A DNA stretch of 64,000 nucleotides from a bacterium (GTDB lineage Bacteria; Zhuqueibacterota; Zhuqueibacteria; Residuimicrobiales; Krinioviventaceae): NCBI GenBank assembly GCA_029561455.1, contig JAKQIY010000068.1, positions 476,591 through 540,590 on the forward strand. Direction: 5' to 3'. The position numbers were made by a program, and so were the translations under genes. The notes under the pieces are model-generated. The model saw only the letters and a list, made by a program, of their open reading frames with translations, was not told the origin of the DNA and did no database searches. Of the stretch, positions 52,784 to 61,141 are shown in pieces (the first letter of the stretch is position 1; each line of letters starts with the position of its first letter).

Positions 52784-54862
52784 ATGAAATGTAGATTCTT
52801 GCTAGTTTTGGTCTTAATTTTTACAGTATCCGGCCGAGCGCAAAAGGCGCAGGATTTTTTCCCTAAAGCGGATTTAATGAAAATCGGCGTCTATTATTAT
52901 CCCGAACACTGGGATGAGTCGCAATGGGAACGCGACCTGGCTAACATAGCCAAGCTCGGCTTTGAATTTATACACATGGCCGAGTTTGCCTGGCCGTTCA
53001 TGGAACCACAGGAAGGTAAATTCACATTCGACTGGCTGGATAAGGCGATCGATCTGGCCGGGAAACAAGGTTTAAAAGTCATTTTATGCACACCTACCCC
53101 CTGTCCCCCGGCATGGCTGGCTGAAAAACACCCGGAAATATTTTACGAGGATATCAATTACCGCATCCGCGAACATGGCTCACGCGGCAACTATTCCACC
53201 TCCAGCGACCTGTTCCGGGACTATACGCAAAAAATAGTCTCGGAAATGGCCCGACGTTATGGCAATGACGCGCGGGTGTGGGGCTGGCAACTGGATAACG
53301 AGCCGGGTGCGCCAATGGATTACAGTGACAAAGCGCAGGAAAAATTTCGCCTGTGGCTGAAAGAGAAATACGGGACCATTCAGGCGCTGAACGACGCCTG
53401 GGGTAACCGGTTTTGGGGCGTTTTATACGATAATTTTGAGCAAATCCGCATTCCCGTACCGAATATCCTGTACGGCCTCAGTCCCCATGCGCGCCTCGAT
53501 TATGCCCGTTTCAACGCCGACCAGATGGCAAATTTTCTGGACTTTCAGGCCGAAGTTCTGCGCCAATATATCAGCAATAAACAGTGGATCACTACCAATT
53601 ATATTTCCAATTCTACCCAAGCCGATCAGCGCCGCACTGAAAAACTGGATTTTATAGCCTATACGATTTACCCGGTTGGGAATGGCGATTTTTCTTCGCC
53701 GGAGCAATTTCGCCTTGGCTGGCTGGACGGGATTGCCTTTGCCAATGATTTTTACCGCTCCATTGACGGCGTCACCGGGGTGATGGAATTGCAGCCCGGC
53801 CAGGTAAACTGGGCGCGAGTCAATCCCCAACCGCAACCGGGCGCGGTGCGCATGTGGTTGTGGCATGCTTTTGCCGGGGACTGTTCATTTGCCTGCACCT
53901 ATCGCTACCGCCAGCCGTTGTACGGCTCGGAACAATATCATTACGGCATTGTCGGCACCGACGGCGTGACGCCGCTGCCGGGGGGACTGGAATATTCCCG
54001 GGTGACCGGAGAAATGCGGCAATTGCGCAAGGCTTATAATCCAAAAGCAAAGTTACCTGCCGCATACCAGTCGCGCCGCACTGCTATTTTGTGGAGTCAC
54101 GATAATTTCTGGGATATAGATTTACAGCCGCGTACTTCCGAATGGTCAACCTGGAATCATGTCTTTAAATATATGGAAATTGCCAAATCCTTTGGCGCGC
54201 CGGTGGACTGGATTGCCGAGGATACTGATTTTAACGCCTACCCGTTCCTCATTGTCCCGGCCTATCAACTAATTGACCAGGGATTAGTTGCTAAATGGCA
54301 GGAATATGCCAAACAGGGCGGCAATCTCATTATCACTTGCCGCACCGGTCACAAAGACCGCAACGGCCATTTATTTGCGGGTAAATGGGCCGAGCCGATC
54401 CTGGATCTGATTGGCGCACAAATCGAGTTTTATGACCTTTTGCCGGGCAGCGCCCACGCCACAGTGAAAATGCAGGGACTGGAATACAAATGGCATGTGT
54501 GGGGCGATGTTTTGCTGCCGGAACCGGGCACTGAAACCCTGGCAATCTATGCCGATCAGTTTTATGCCGGTAAAACTGCGGTGGTCAGCCGCAAACTGGG
54601 CAAAGGCACAGTTACCTATATTGGCATCGATACGGATGACGGCGCGCTGGAAAAAGCGGTATTGCAAAAGATTTATAACAATGCCGGCGTCCCGGTGCAG
54701 AATTATCCTGCCGGTGTTTATGTGGAATGGCGCGACGGCTTTTGGGTGGCGGTCAATTATTCCGCGCAACCCTATACCCTGGATATTCCGGCTAATGCCA
54801 AAATAATGTTAGGCGAAAAGCTATTACCCAGTCCCGGCGTCACCGTGTGGATGGAAAATTAA
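52784..54862 (+). CDS. Exported GH42 beta-galactosidase-like enzyme
   Basis: A 692-residue retaining glycosidase with a short signal peptide (about 1-19) and AGGAG upstream. Domain A barrel: IGVYYYPEHWDESQWERDL (in parts), GFEFIHMAEFAW, CTPTPCPPAWL, and the acid/base E173 in WQLDNEPG. The nucleophile is E335 in VMELQPGQVNW. Domain B (Glyco_hydro_42M) spans about 400-610, with a trimerisation-type FLIVPAYQLI strand. Domain C closes the protein. GH42 enzymes release beta-galactose from oligosaccharides, and some act on arabinogalactan or galactan. With GH43 43 bases downstream, galactan or xyloglucan side chains are plausible substrates. Confidence 0.93.
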   Translation: MKCRFLLVLVLIFTVSGRAQKAQDFFPKADLMKIGVYYYPEHWDESQWERDLANIAKLGFEFIHMAEFAWPFMEPQEGKFTFDWLDKAIDLAGKQGLKVILCTPTPCPPAWLAEKHPEIFYEDINYRIREHGSRGNYSTSSDLFRDYTQKIVSEMARRYGNDARVWGWQLDNEPGAPMDYSDKAQEKFRLWLKEKYGTIQALNDAWGNRFWGVLYDNFEQIRIPVPNILYGLSPHARLDYARFNADQMANFLDFQAEVLRQYISNKQWITTNYISNSTQADQRRTEKLDFIAYTIYPVGNGDFSSPEQFRLGWLDGIAFANDFYRSIDGVTGVMELQPGQVNWARVNPQPQPGAVRMWLWHAFAGDCSFACTYRYRQPLYGSEQYHYGIVGTDGVTPLPGGLEYSRVTGEMRQLRKAYNPKAKLPAAYQSRRTAILWSHDNFWDIDLQPRTSEWSTWNHVFKYMEIAKSFGAPVDWIAEDTDFNAYPFLIVPAYQLIDQGLVAKWQEYAKQGGNLIITCRTGHKDRNGHLFAGKWAEPILDLIGAQIEFYDLLPGSAHATVKMQGLEYKWHVWGDVLLPEPGTETLAIYADQFYAGKTAVVSRKLGKGTVTYIGIDTDDGALEKAVLQKIYNNAGVPVQNYPAGVYVEWRDGFWVAVNYSAQPYTLDIPANAKIMLGEKLLPSPGVTVWMEN

Positions 54863-54905
54863 TTGTCTGTTTCTTGCATTTTTGAATTAACAAAAGTGAA
54901 CATTA

Positions 54906-56072
54906 ATGAAAACAATAATCCGATTATTAGCTGGCAGTTTCATAATATTACTGTCGTTAATTATTTTCACTTCCTGCGCGCGCAATTCCCAATCTTCCGG
55001 CAAGTACAATTCCTTCCACCCCGGTGAAATCTGGCTGGATAATAACGGCGTCGCCATCAATGCGCACGGCGGCGGCATTTTGTATGAAAATGGCATATAC
55101 TATTGGTTCGGCGAACACAAGATAGCCGGGAAGGCCGGTAATGTCGCGCAGGTCGGCGTGCATTGCTATTCCTCGCGCGACCTGTACAACTGGCAGGATG
55201 AAGGCATTGCCCTGGCGGTGGTTGAGGATGATTCCACCCACGAGATTGCTAAAGGCTGCATCCTCGAACGCCCCAAAGTCATTTACAACGCAAAAACCGG
55301 CAAGTACGTGATGTGGTTTCACCTGGAACTCAAAGGCAGCGTCTACAAATCCGCGCGCTGCGGCATTGCCGTGAGCGACAAGGTCACCGGGCCATACACA
55401 TATATACACAGCATTCGTCCCAACCGGGAAGCATGGCCGGTAAATGTGCTCGATATTCATAAAAAGCCATATAATACCGATGCCAACGCAGCTTTTACTG
55501 GCGGCAGTTTACCCGGTCACCCGGATACCTTGAACATACTGGGCCGGGATTTTGCGGCAGGACAAATGTCCCGCGACATGACCCTGTTTGTCGATGACGA
55601 CGGAACCGCTTACCATATCTGCGCCTCAGAAGAAAATAGTACTCTGCATACATCGGCATTAACGGATGATTACCTGGCAACAGCGGGGAAATTCAGCCGC
55701 GTATTTGTCAACCGCTTTATGGAAGCCCCGGCGATTTGCAAATATAATAACAAATATTATTTCATCGGTTCCGGCTGCACCGGCTGGTTGCCCAATGCGG
55801 CGCGCTCCGCGGTCGCCGATTCCATTATGGGCGGCTGGCAGGAATTGGGCAATCCCTGTGTGGGGCCGGACAGCGCACTGACCTTCCACTCGCAAAGTAC
55901 TTTTATTCTGCCGGTGGCCGGTAAAGAGGGAGCATTTATTTTCATGGCCGACCGCTGGAATCCCGAAAACGCCATCGATGGCCGCTATGTGTGGTTGCCG
56001 CTCGAATTTAAAGATGGCCGGATTATTGTACAATGGCGGGATGAATGGGATTTGTCGGTTTTTGATAAATAA
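54906..56072 (+). CDS. GH43-family (five-bladed propeller) glycosidase lipoprotein
   Basis: A 388-residue enzyme with a lipobox signal (LIIFTSC24) and five repeating blades. The first blade reads NAHGGGILYENGIYYWFGEH, a form found in the GH43 subgroup that includes exo-beta-1,3-galactanases. ERPKVIYNAKTGKYVMWFH, MSRDMTLFVDDDGTAYHIC and MEAPAICKYNNKYYFIGSG (with the likely acid E) follow, and FHSQSTF lies near the end. The enzyme would act at the outer face on arabinose-, xylose- or galactose-containing chains. The ribosome binding site is weak. It follows GH42 by 43 bases. Confidence 0.88.
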   Translation: MKTIIRLLAGSFIILLSLIIFTSCARNSQSSGKYNSFHPGEIWLDNNGVAINAHGGGILYENGIYYWFGEHKIAGKAGNVAQVGVHCYSSRDLYNWQDEGIALAVVEDDSTHEIAKGCILERPKVIYNAKTGKYVMWFHLELKGSVYKSARCGIAVSDKVTGPYTYIHSIRPNREAWPVNVLDIHKKPYNTDANAAFTGGSLPGHPDTLNILGRDFAAGQMSRDMTLFVDDDGTAYHICASEENSTLHTSALTDDYLATAGKFSRVFVNRFMEAPAICKYNNKYYFIGSGCTGWLPNAARSAVADSIMGGWQELGNPCVGPDSALTFHSQSTFILPVAGKEGAFIFMADRWNPENAIDGRYVWLPLEFKDGRIIVQWRDEWDLSVFDK

Positions 56073-56500
56073 AAATTTTCCGCCTAAAGGCGGGACTACT
56101 AACTCCGGACTACTTTTTTCAAGCTCGCCCTGGGAATGTTCCCCAGGGCGCCTTATAATAGGGCTGTATCAAAAGCCCCCGAAAAGTGGAATCATTATTG
56201 AATATTAATTTAAAATTACTTTATTGTCATTCCGAGGAGCGAAGCGACGAGGAATCTTGCTGTTTATGATATAATAAAAAACAAGATTTCTCGCTTCGCT
56301 CGAAATGACAAGTTTGAAATATATACATCCAAGCTCGACCTGGGGATGTTCCCCAGGTCGTACAATAATGCAGGACATGTTGTCCTGCAAAAAAAACGCC
56401 ACCACTATTGCAAGCTATCTAAAAATGAAAAATATACTGATTAACATATTATACAAATAAAATAAAAACCGATCAACTTAACCAGTTCGAGGGAAAGCAA
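56073..56500. other. Intergenic region filled by a composite repeat
   Basis: This 428-base gap is largely taken by the hairpin-flanked repeat at 56121-56388. The rest is AT-rich and should contain the CE2 gene promoter. It separates GH42-GH43 from CE2-GH10-GH95-GH38. Confidence 0.6.
56121..56388. repeat. Composite interspersed repeat: two matched hairpins around a GCGAAGCGA inverted repeat
   Basis: Left hairpin 56121-56150 and right hairpin 56331-56360 share AAGCTCG and the ATGTTCCCCAGG core. The stems read CGCCCTGGG/CCCAGGGCG and CGACCTGGGG/CCCCAGGTCG, so the third pair changed from C-G to A-T on both sides. Between them lies a long inverted repeat, 56225-56259 against 56282-56310, starting TGTCATT and ending AATGACA and containing GCGAAGCGA and TCGCTTCGCTCG. 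A further perfect stem GCAGGACA/TGTCCTGC is at 56370-56388. The central part belongs to a repeat style known from many bacterial genomes. Confidence 0.8.
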
Positions 56501-57586
56501 ATGAAATCCAGATTTCGTTTTCTTGTTGTATTATTCATTACCTTTTTATGTCTTCTTGCCAACATTCAAACCGTAACCGCTTCCGTATTTATATCTCCCA
56601 ACGATCCGAATATTCAATACGCCGGCCGGACAGATTTTACCGATCCGCAGGCTCCGATTTTGTATTGGTCCGGCGCTTATATCACCGCATCCTTTACCGG
56701 TTCATCGTTGCAAGTCCAATTTGACGATACCGGCGATAATTATTACAACGTGATCATCGACGGCCTGGATGCAAATCCGCTTATCATCGATTGCGAAAAA
56801 GGCTTGCACACCTATACCGCCGTTTCCGGTCTGCCTGACGCTGTCCATACCATCAGACTTTTCCGGCGCACCGAGAGTTTTTCCGGCCCGACAATTTTCA
56901 AAGGCTTTATTCTCGATGACGGCAAACAACTGGCCGCCCCTCCTGCCCGCCCCAAACACAAAATCGAGTTTTTCGGTGACTCCATCACTTGCGGTATGGG
57001 CAACGAAGTCCCCGATAAAGACGAAGACGAAAATAACGCGAAACGCAACAACTACCTGGCTTATGGTGCCATTACCGCCCGAAATCTCGATGCGGAATAC
57101 GTCTGTATCGCCAAAAGCGGCATTGGTATTGTTACCAGTTGGTTTCCGCTGGTGATGCCGGAATTCTATAACCGCCTCAATCCGGAGGATTCGACAAGTC
57201 GATGGAATTTCAGCACATGGACACCGGAGGTGGTGGTCATCAACTTGTTCCAGAACGACAGTTGGCTGGTCGGTAAACTCAATCCGGTTCCCACACCGGT
57301 GCAGATCAGCGCCGCCTATTATGATTTCGTCAAAACCATTCGCGGTAAATACCCGCAGGCGGTCATATTTTGCGCGCTGGGCAGTATGGACGCCACACGT
57401 AAAGGCTCACCCTGGCCCGGCTACATTCAAACCGCGGTAGAGCAATTTAAAAAAGATCATAACGACGCCAAAATCCACACCCATTTTTTTGCTTATGACG
57501 GCACCGGCAAACACCCGCGGGTGCGGCATCACCAGGCAATGGCAAAGGAATTAACCGAGTTGATTAAAAAAACCATGAACTGGTAA
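56501..57586 (+). CDS. Secreted CE2-family acetyl esterase
   Basis: A 361-residue enzyme that removes O-acetyl groups from xylan, glucomannan or similar glycans. A signal peptide covers about 1-27 (cleavage near VTAS). Residues about 30-145 form the CE2 beta-sandwich (YWSGAYITASFTGSSLQVQF in part, YNVIIDG, HTIRLFRRTE). Residues about 155-361 are the SGNH domain with S161 in FFGDSITCGMG, block II Gly in AKSGIGIV, NLFQNDSW, and the catalytic His in GKHPRVRHH. It is the first gene of the CE2-GH10-GH95-GH38 run, with AGGGAAAG as ribosome binding site. Confidence 0.92.
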   Translation: MKSRFRFLVVLFITFLCLLANIQTVTASVFISPNDPNIQYAGRTDFTDPQAPILYWSGAYITASFTGSSLQVQFDDTGDNYYNVIIDGLDANPLIIDCEKGLHTYTAVSGLPDAVHTIRLFRRTESFSGPTIFKGFILDDGKQLAAPPARPKHKIEFFGDSITCGMGNEVPDKDEDENNAKRNNYLAYGAITARNLDAEYVCIAKSGIGIVTSWFPLVMPEFYNRLNPEDSTSRWNFSTWTPEVVVINLFQNDSWLVGKLNPVPTPVQISAAYYDFVKTIRGKYPQAVIFCALGSMDATRKGSPWPGYIQTAVEQFKKDHNDAKIHTHFFAYDGTGKHPRVRHHQAMAKELTELIKKTMNW

Positions 57587-57633
57587 ATTGTGTAATGCAG
57601 TAAACCACATACATTAAATGAAAGGAAATGGTT

Positions 57634-58710
57634 ATGACAAAAAGAATACTAGTTCCCTTATTTGTTATCATACTGGTTTTGTGCGGTATGAGTATGGCGC
57701 AAGATAAGACAGGTTTGAAAGATTTTTTCAACAATAATTTCCTGGTCGGTGCGGCGACGGGTTATACTTTTATGAATGATTCACTGGTTGTCGATCTGTT
57801 AAAAACTCATTTTAATATTCTTACCCCGGAAAACCAGGGAAAATGGGGGCCCATTCATCCGCAGCCCGATAAATGGAATTTTAAACCCATGGATGACCTG
57901 GTGGCTTTTGCGGACAGCAACAACATGCAAGTGATCGGCCATACCCTGGTGTGGCATAGCCAAACCCCGAACTGGGTGTTCGAGGATGAAAACAAACAAC
58001 CGCTCAGCCGCGAACAGTTATTACTGCGTATGCAGGAACACATCAATACTGTGATGGGTCGTTATAAAGGCAAAATTCTCGGTTATGATGTCGTCAATGA
58101 AGCGGTGCTGGATGGCGATGCCAGCGAAGAGATCCTGCGGAACAGCAAATGGCGGCAGATTATCGGCGATGATTACCTGCTGCAAGCCTTTACTTTTGCC
58201 AAACAAGCGGACCCGGACGCGCAGTTGTATTATAACGATTATGATATGTGCGATCCGGTAAAACGCGACCGGGCGGTGAAACTGATTAAAAGCTTGCAGG
58301 ACGGCGGCGCTCAAATCGACGCCGTTGGCATGCAGGGGCACTGGAATATCTACTCCCCGACCCTGGAAGAAATTGAAAAAAGCATCATCGCTTTTTCCGA
58401 ACTGGGCGTTAAAGTAATGATCACCGAACTGGATATGAGCCTGTTCAATTCCAATGAAAAAGGCGACCTTTACCGGGAAAGCATACCGGACAGTATCGTA
58501 CAATTACAATCCGACCGCTATGAACAAATATTCAAACTGTTTCGTAAACATGCGGCTGTGATTGACCGGGTTACATTTTGGGGCACCACAGATCGCTCTT
58601 CCTGGCTGAACAACTTTCCAGTGCGCAACCGCATGAACCACCCCTTGTTATTCGACCGTAATGCCCAACCCAAACCGGCGTTGTACCGCATAATGCAGCC
58701 AAGCCTGTAA
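57634..58710 (+). CDS. Secreted GH10 endo-1,4-beta-xylanase
   Basis: A 358-residue enzyme. ATG 57634 is preferred because AAAGGA (57621-57626) lies seven bases away; the ATG at 57628 is too close. A signal peptide spans about 1-22 (cleavage near SMAQD). GH10 marks: NFLVGAATGYTF, LTPENQGKWGPIHP, GHTLVWHSQTPNW, YDVVNE156AVLDGD with the acid/base, GMQGHWNI and VMITE265LDMS with the nucleophile, and FWGTTDRSSWL. It is a single-domain enzyme with no binding module. It lies 47 bases after CE2 and 32 before GH95, consistent with one operon acting on acetylated xylan. Confidence 0.97.
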   Translation: MTKRILVPLFVIILVLCGMSMAQDKTGLKDFFNNNFLVGAATGYTFMNDSLVVDLLKTHFNILTPENQGKWGPIHPQPDKWNFKPMDDLVAFADSNNMQVIGHTLVWHSQTPNWVFEDENKQPLSREQLLLRMQEHINTVMGRYKGKILGYDVVNEAVLDGDASEEILRNSKWRQIIGDDYLLQAFTFAKQADPDAQLYYNDYDMCDPVKRDRAVKLIKSLQDGGAQIDAVGMQGHWNIYSPTLEEIEKSIIAFSELGVKVMITELDMSLFNSNEKGDLYRESIPDSIVQLQSDRYEQIFKLFRKHAAVIDRVTFWGTTDRSSWLNNFPVRNRMNHPLLFDRNAQPKPALYRIMQPSL

Positions 58711-58742
58711 TTTAACATGATCAATAATCCCGGAGGCCGACT

Positions 58743-61124
58743 TTGAAATCCATAAACACATGGCGGTTAAAGATATTCTTATCCGCATTTGTATTATTAC
58801 TTGACTCACTCTCCTCTACGTTCGCACAAAGCAATAATTTAACATTATGGTTCAAGCAGCCAGCCGGGGAGTGGAACCAAGCTATGCCGGTCGGCAACGG
58901 GCGACTGGGCGCAATGGTGTTCGGCGGTATCGAACAGGAACGCCTGCAACTGAACGAGGAAACCGTCTGGGCCGGGCATTCCATCGAACGCTACAATCCC
59001 GAAGCAAAAAAGAACCTGAACAAGGTACGCGAATTGTTGTTCGCCGGGAAATACGCCGAGGCGCAGCGCCTGGCGCAGGACAAGATCATGGGCGTTGCTT
59101 ATGAAGAAACCCTGAATTCCTACCAAACCCTGGGCGATTTGCATTTCACTTTTGCCAATCATACCAACGCAACCAATTACCGTCGTACTCTGGATTTATC
59201 CCAGGCGATTGCACGGGTCGAGTATGCTATTGGCAATGTGCATTATAAACGGCAGATATTTGCCAGCGCTGTGGATAACGCTCTGGTATGGCGCATGGAA
59301 AGCGATACCCCAGGCAAGATCAGTTTTAAAATATCTCTTTCCCGTCCGGGTAACCTGGCGGCGATACAGGTATTGGCAAACCGTATCATCATGACGGAAC
59401 ATGTCAACAATGGCGACGGCGTGCACATGGAGACCCAGCTTGCCCTGCAGTGCGAAGGCGGCCGGGTAATGCCCGATTCCGCCGGCCTGCATGTTGAAAA
59501 CGCCGATGCCGTCACCCTGCTGCTGGTCGCCGCCACCGATTATCGCGGCTCTGATCCGCATCTCTCCTGTTCCCAGGCGCTGGCGGCGGTAATAGCCAAG
59601 CCGTTCAACCAGATAGTGGAAGATCATATCCGCGATTACCAGGAGCTATTTAATCGTGTTTCCCTGAACCTCGGCGATAGCGACGCCAGTTATTTTGCTA
59701 CCGATGAGCGGCTCGATGCCGTGAAACGCGGCTCGCCTGATCCGGGACTGATTGCCCAGTATTTTCAATTCGGCCGTTACCTGCTTATCAGCAGTTCGCG
59801 GCCCGGCTGTATGCCTGCCAATTTGCAGGGCATCTGGGCGGACGGCCTGACTCCGCCGTGGAGCGCCGATTACCACATTAACATCAATATTCAGATGAAT
59901 TACTGGCCGGCTGAAGTAACCAACCTTGCCGAATGTTTCTTACCCTTTGCCGAATTCATCGATGCTTTACGTCCGTATGGACGCAAAACTGCACAGCAAG
60001 TCTATGGCTGTAACGGCATCGTCGCCCATTACACCACCGACGCCTGGCGCTTTACCGATCCCATCGGCAGTGTATTATGGGGTTTGTGGCCGCAGGGCAT
60101 TTCCTGGGCGTGTTTGAATATTTGGGAGCATTATCTGTATACTGGCGATAAAGAATACCTTGCCAACCTGGCCTGGCCGATCATGAAAGAATCCGCGCAG
60201 TTTTTTACCGAATACCTGGTTAAAGACCCCATAACCGGCTACCTGGTCTCCGGGCCCTCTATTTCTCCGGAAAACCAATATCTCACCGGGGATGGCGAGC
60301 GGGTCAGCGTCTGCATGGGTCCGACAATGGATCAGCAAATTATTTATGACCTGTTCAGTAACTGCATAGAGGCGGCAAAAGTATTGGGTACGGATGCAAA
60401 ATTCAGCGCCAAACTGCAAAAAATGCGCGCTCAACTGGCGCCGATGCGCATCGGCAGCGACGGACGGCTGCTGGAATGGCCGCAGGAATTCCGTGAAGCC
60501 GAGCCGGGCCACCGCCACATATCGCATTTATTCGGTCTGCATCCAGGCAGCCAGATCACCTGCCAGCGCACCCCGGAACTCATGCAGGCTGCCCGCAAGA
60601 CCATCGAATACCGCCTTGCTCACGACGGCGGCCATACCGGCTGGAGCCGTGCCTGGATCATAAATTTTTATGCCCGTATGCGCGACGGTGAAAAAGCGTA
60701 TGAAAACATTACAGCCTTGTTAGCCAAATCCACACTGCCCGGTATGCTGGATAATCACCCGCCGTTCCAGATCGACGGCAATTTCGGCGGCTGTGCCGGC
60801 ATTGCGGAAATGCTGCTGCAAAGTCATGTCGGCGAAATCGACCTGCTGCCGGCGCTACCGGCTGCCTGGCCGCATGGCAGTGTAACAGGTTTACGCGCCC
60901 GCGGCGGTTATACTGTAGCCATGCAGTGGGATCAAGGAGCTTTAAAGCAAGCGGATCTGGTTGCCGATAACAGCGGCCCCTGCACAGTTCGGGTTCCGGC
61001 GAACCGGACAATTATTGCACTTTCCGCTAATGACACATCTGTAAATTATACAACTGTAGAAAACGGACAGGTCATACACTTCCAGGCAGAATCCGGTACA
61101 AGTTACCGGCTGGAATGCAAATAA
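58743..61124 (+). CDS. Secreted GH95 alpha-L-fucosidase/alpha-L-galactosidase
   Basis: A 793-residue inverting glycosidase with a TTG start backed by GGAGG about six bases upstream. A signal peptide covers about 1-29 (ending STFAQ). The N-terminal beta domain has [14 protein letters not shown] and LNEETVWAG. The (alpha/alpha)6 barrel has [20 protein letters not shown] with the paired Asn, [11 protein letters not shown] with the likely acid Glu, [12 protein letters not shown] and [28 protein letters not shown] and GLRARGGY close the fold. GH95 members release alpha-1,2-L-fucose or alpha-L-galactose, for example from xyloglucan side chains. It is co-directional with GH10 and GH38-like genes. 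Confidence 0.95.
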   Translation: MKSINTWRLKIFLSAFVLLLDSLSSTFAQSNNLTLWFKQPAGEWNQAMPVGNGRLGAMVFGGIEQERLQLNEETVWAGHSIERYNPEAKKNLNKVRELLFAGKYAEAQRLAQDKIMGVAYEETLNSYQTLGDLHFTFANHTNATNYRRTLDLSQAIARVEYAIGNVHYKRQIFASAVDNALVWRMESDTPGKISFKISLSRPGNLAAIQVLANRIIMTEHVNNGDGVHMETQLALQCEGGRVMPDSAGLHVENADAVTLLLVAATDYRGSDPHLSCSQALAAVIAKPFNQIVEDHIRDYQELFNRVSLNLGDSDASYFATDERLDAVKRGSPDPGLIAQYFQFGRYLLISSSRPGCMPANLQGIWADGLTPPWSADYHININIQMNYWPAEVTNLAECFLPFAEFIDALRPYGRKTAQQVYGCNGIVAHYTTDAWRFTDPIGSVLWGLWPQGISWACLNIWEHYLYTGDKEYLANLAWPIMKESAQFFTEYLVKDPITGYLVSGPSISPENQYLTGDGERVSVCMGPTMDQQIIYDLFSNCIEAAKVLGTDAKFSAKLQKMRAQLAPMRIGSDGRLLEWPQEFREAEPGHRHISHLFGLHPGSQITCQRTPELMQAARKTIEYRLAHDGGHTGWSRAWIINFYARMRDGEKAYENITALLAKSTLPGMLDNHPPFQIDGNFGGCAGIAEMLLQSHVGEIDLLPALPAAWPHGSVTGLRARGGYTVAMQWDQGALKQADLVADNSGPCTVRVPANRTIIALSANDTSVNYTTVENGQVIHFQAESGTSYRLECK

Positions 61125-61141
61125 TTTTTTAGCAGGTTCCT

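Noticed and set aside
56205..56405. 66-codon minus-strand frame with SEARNL and RRFAPRNDN words
   Set aside because: These words are the usual spurious translation of the GCGAAGCGA interspersed repeat, not a protein.
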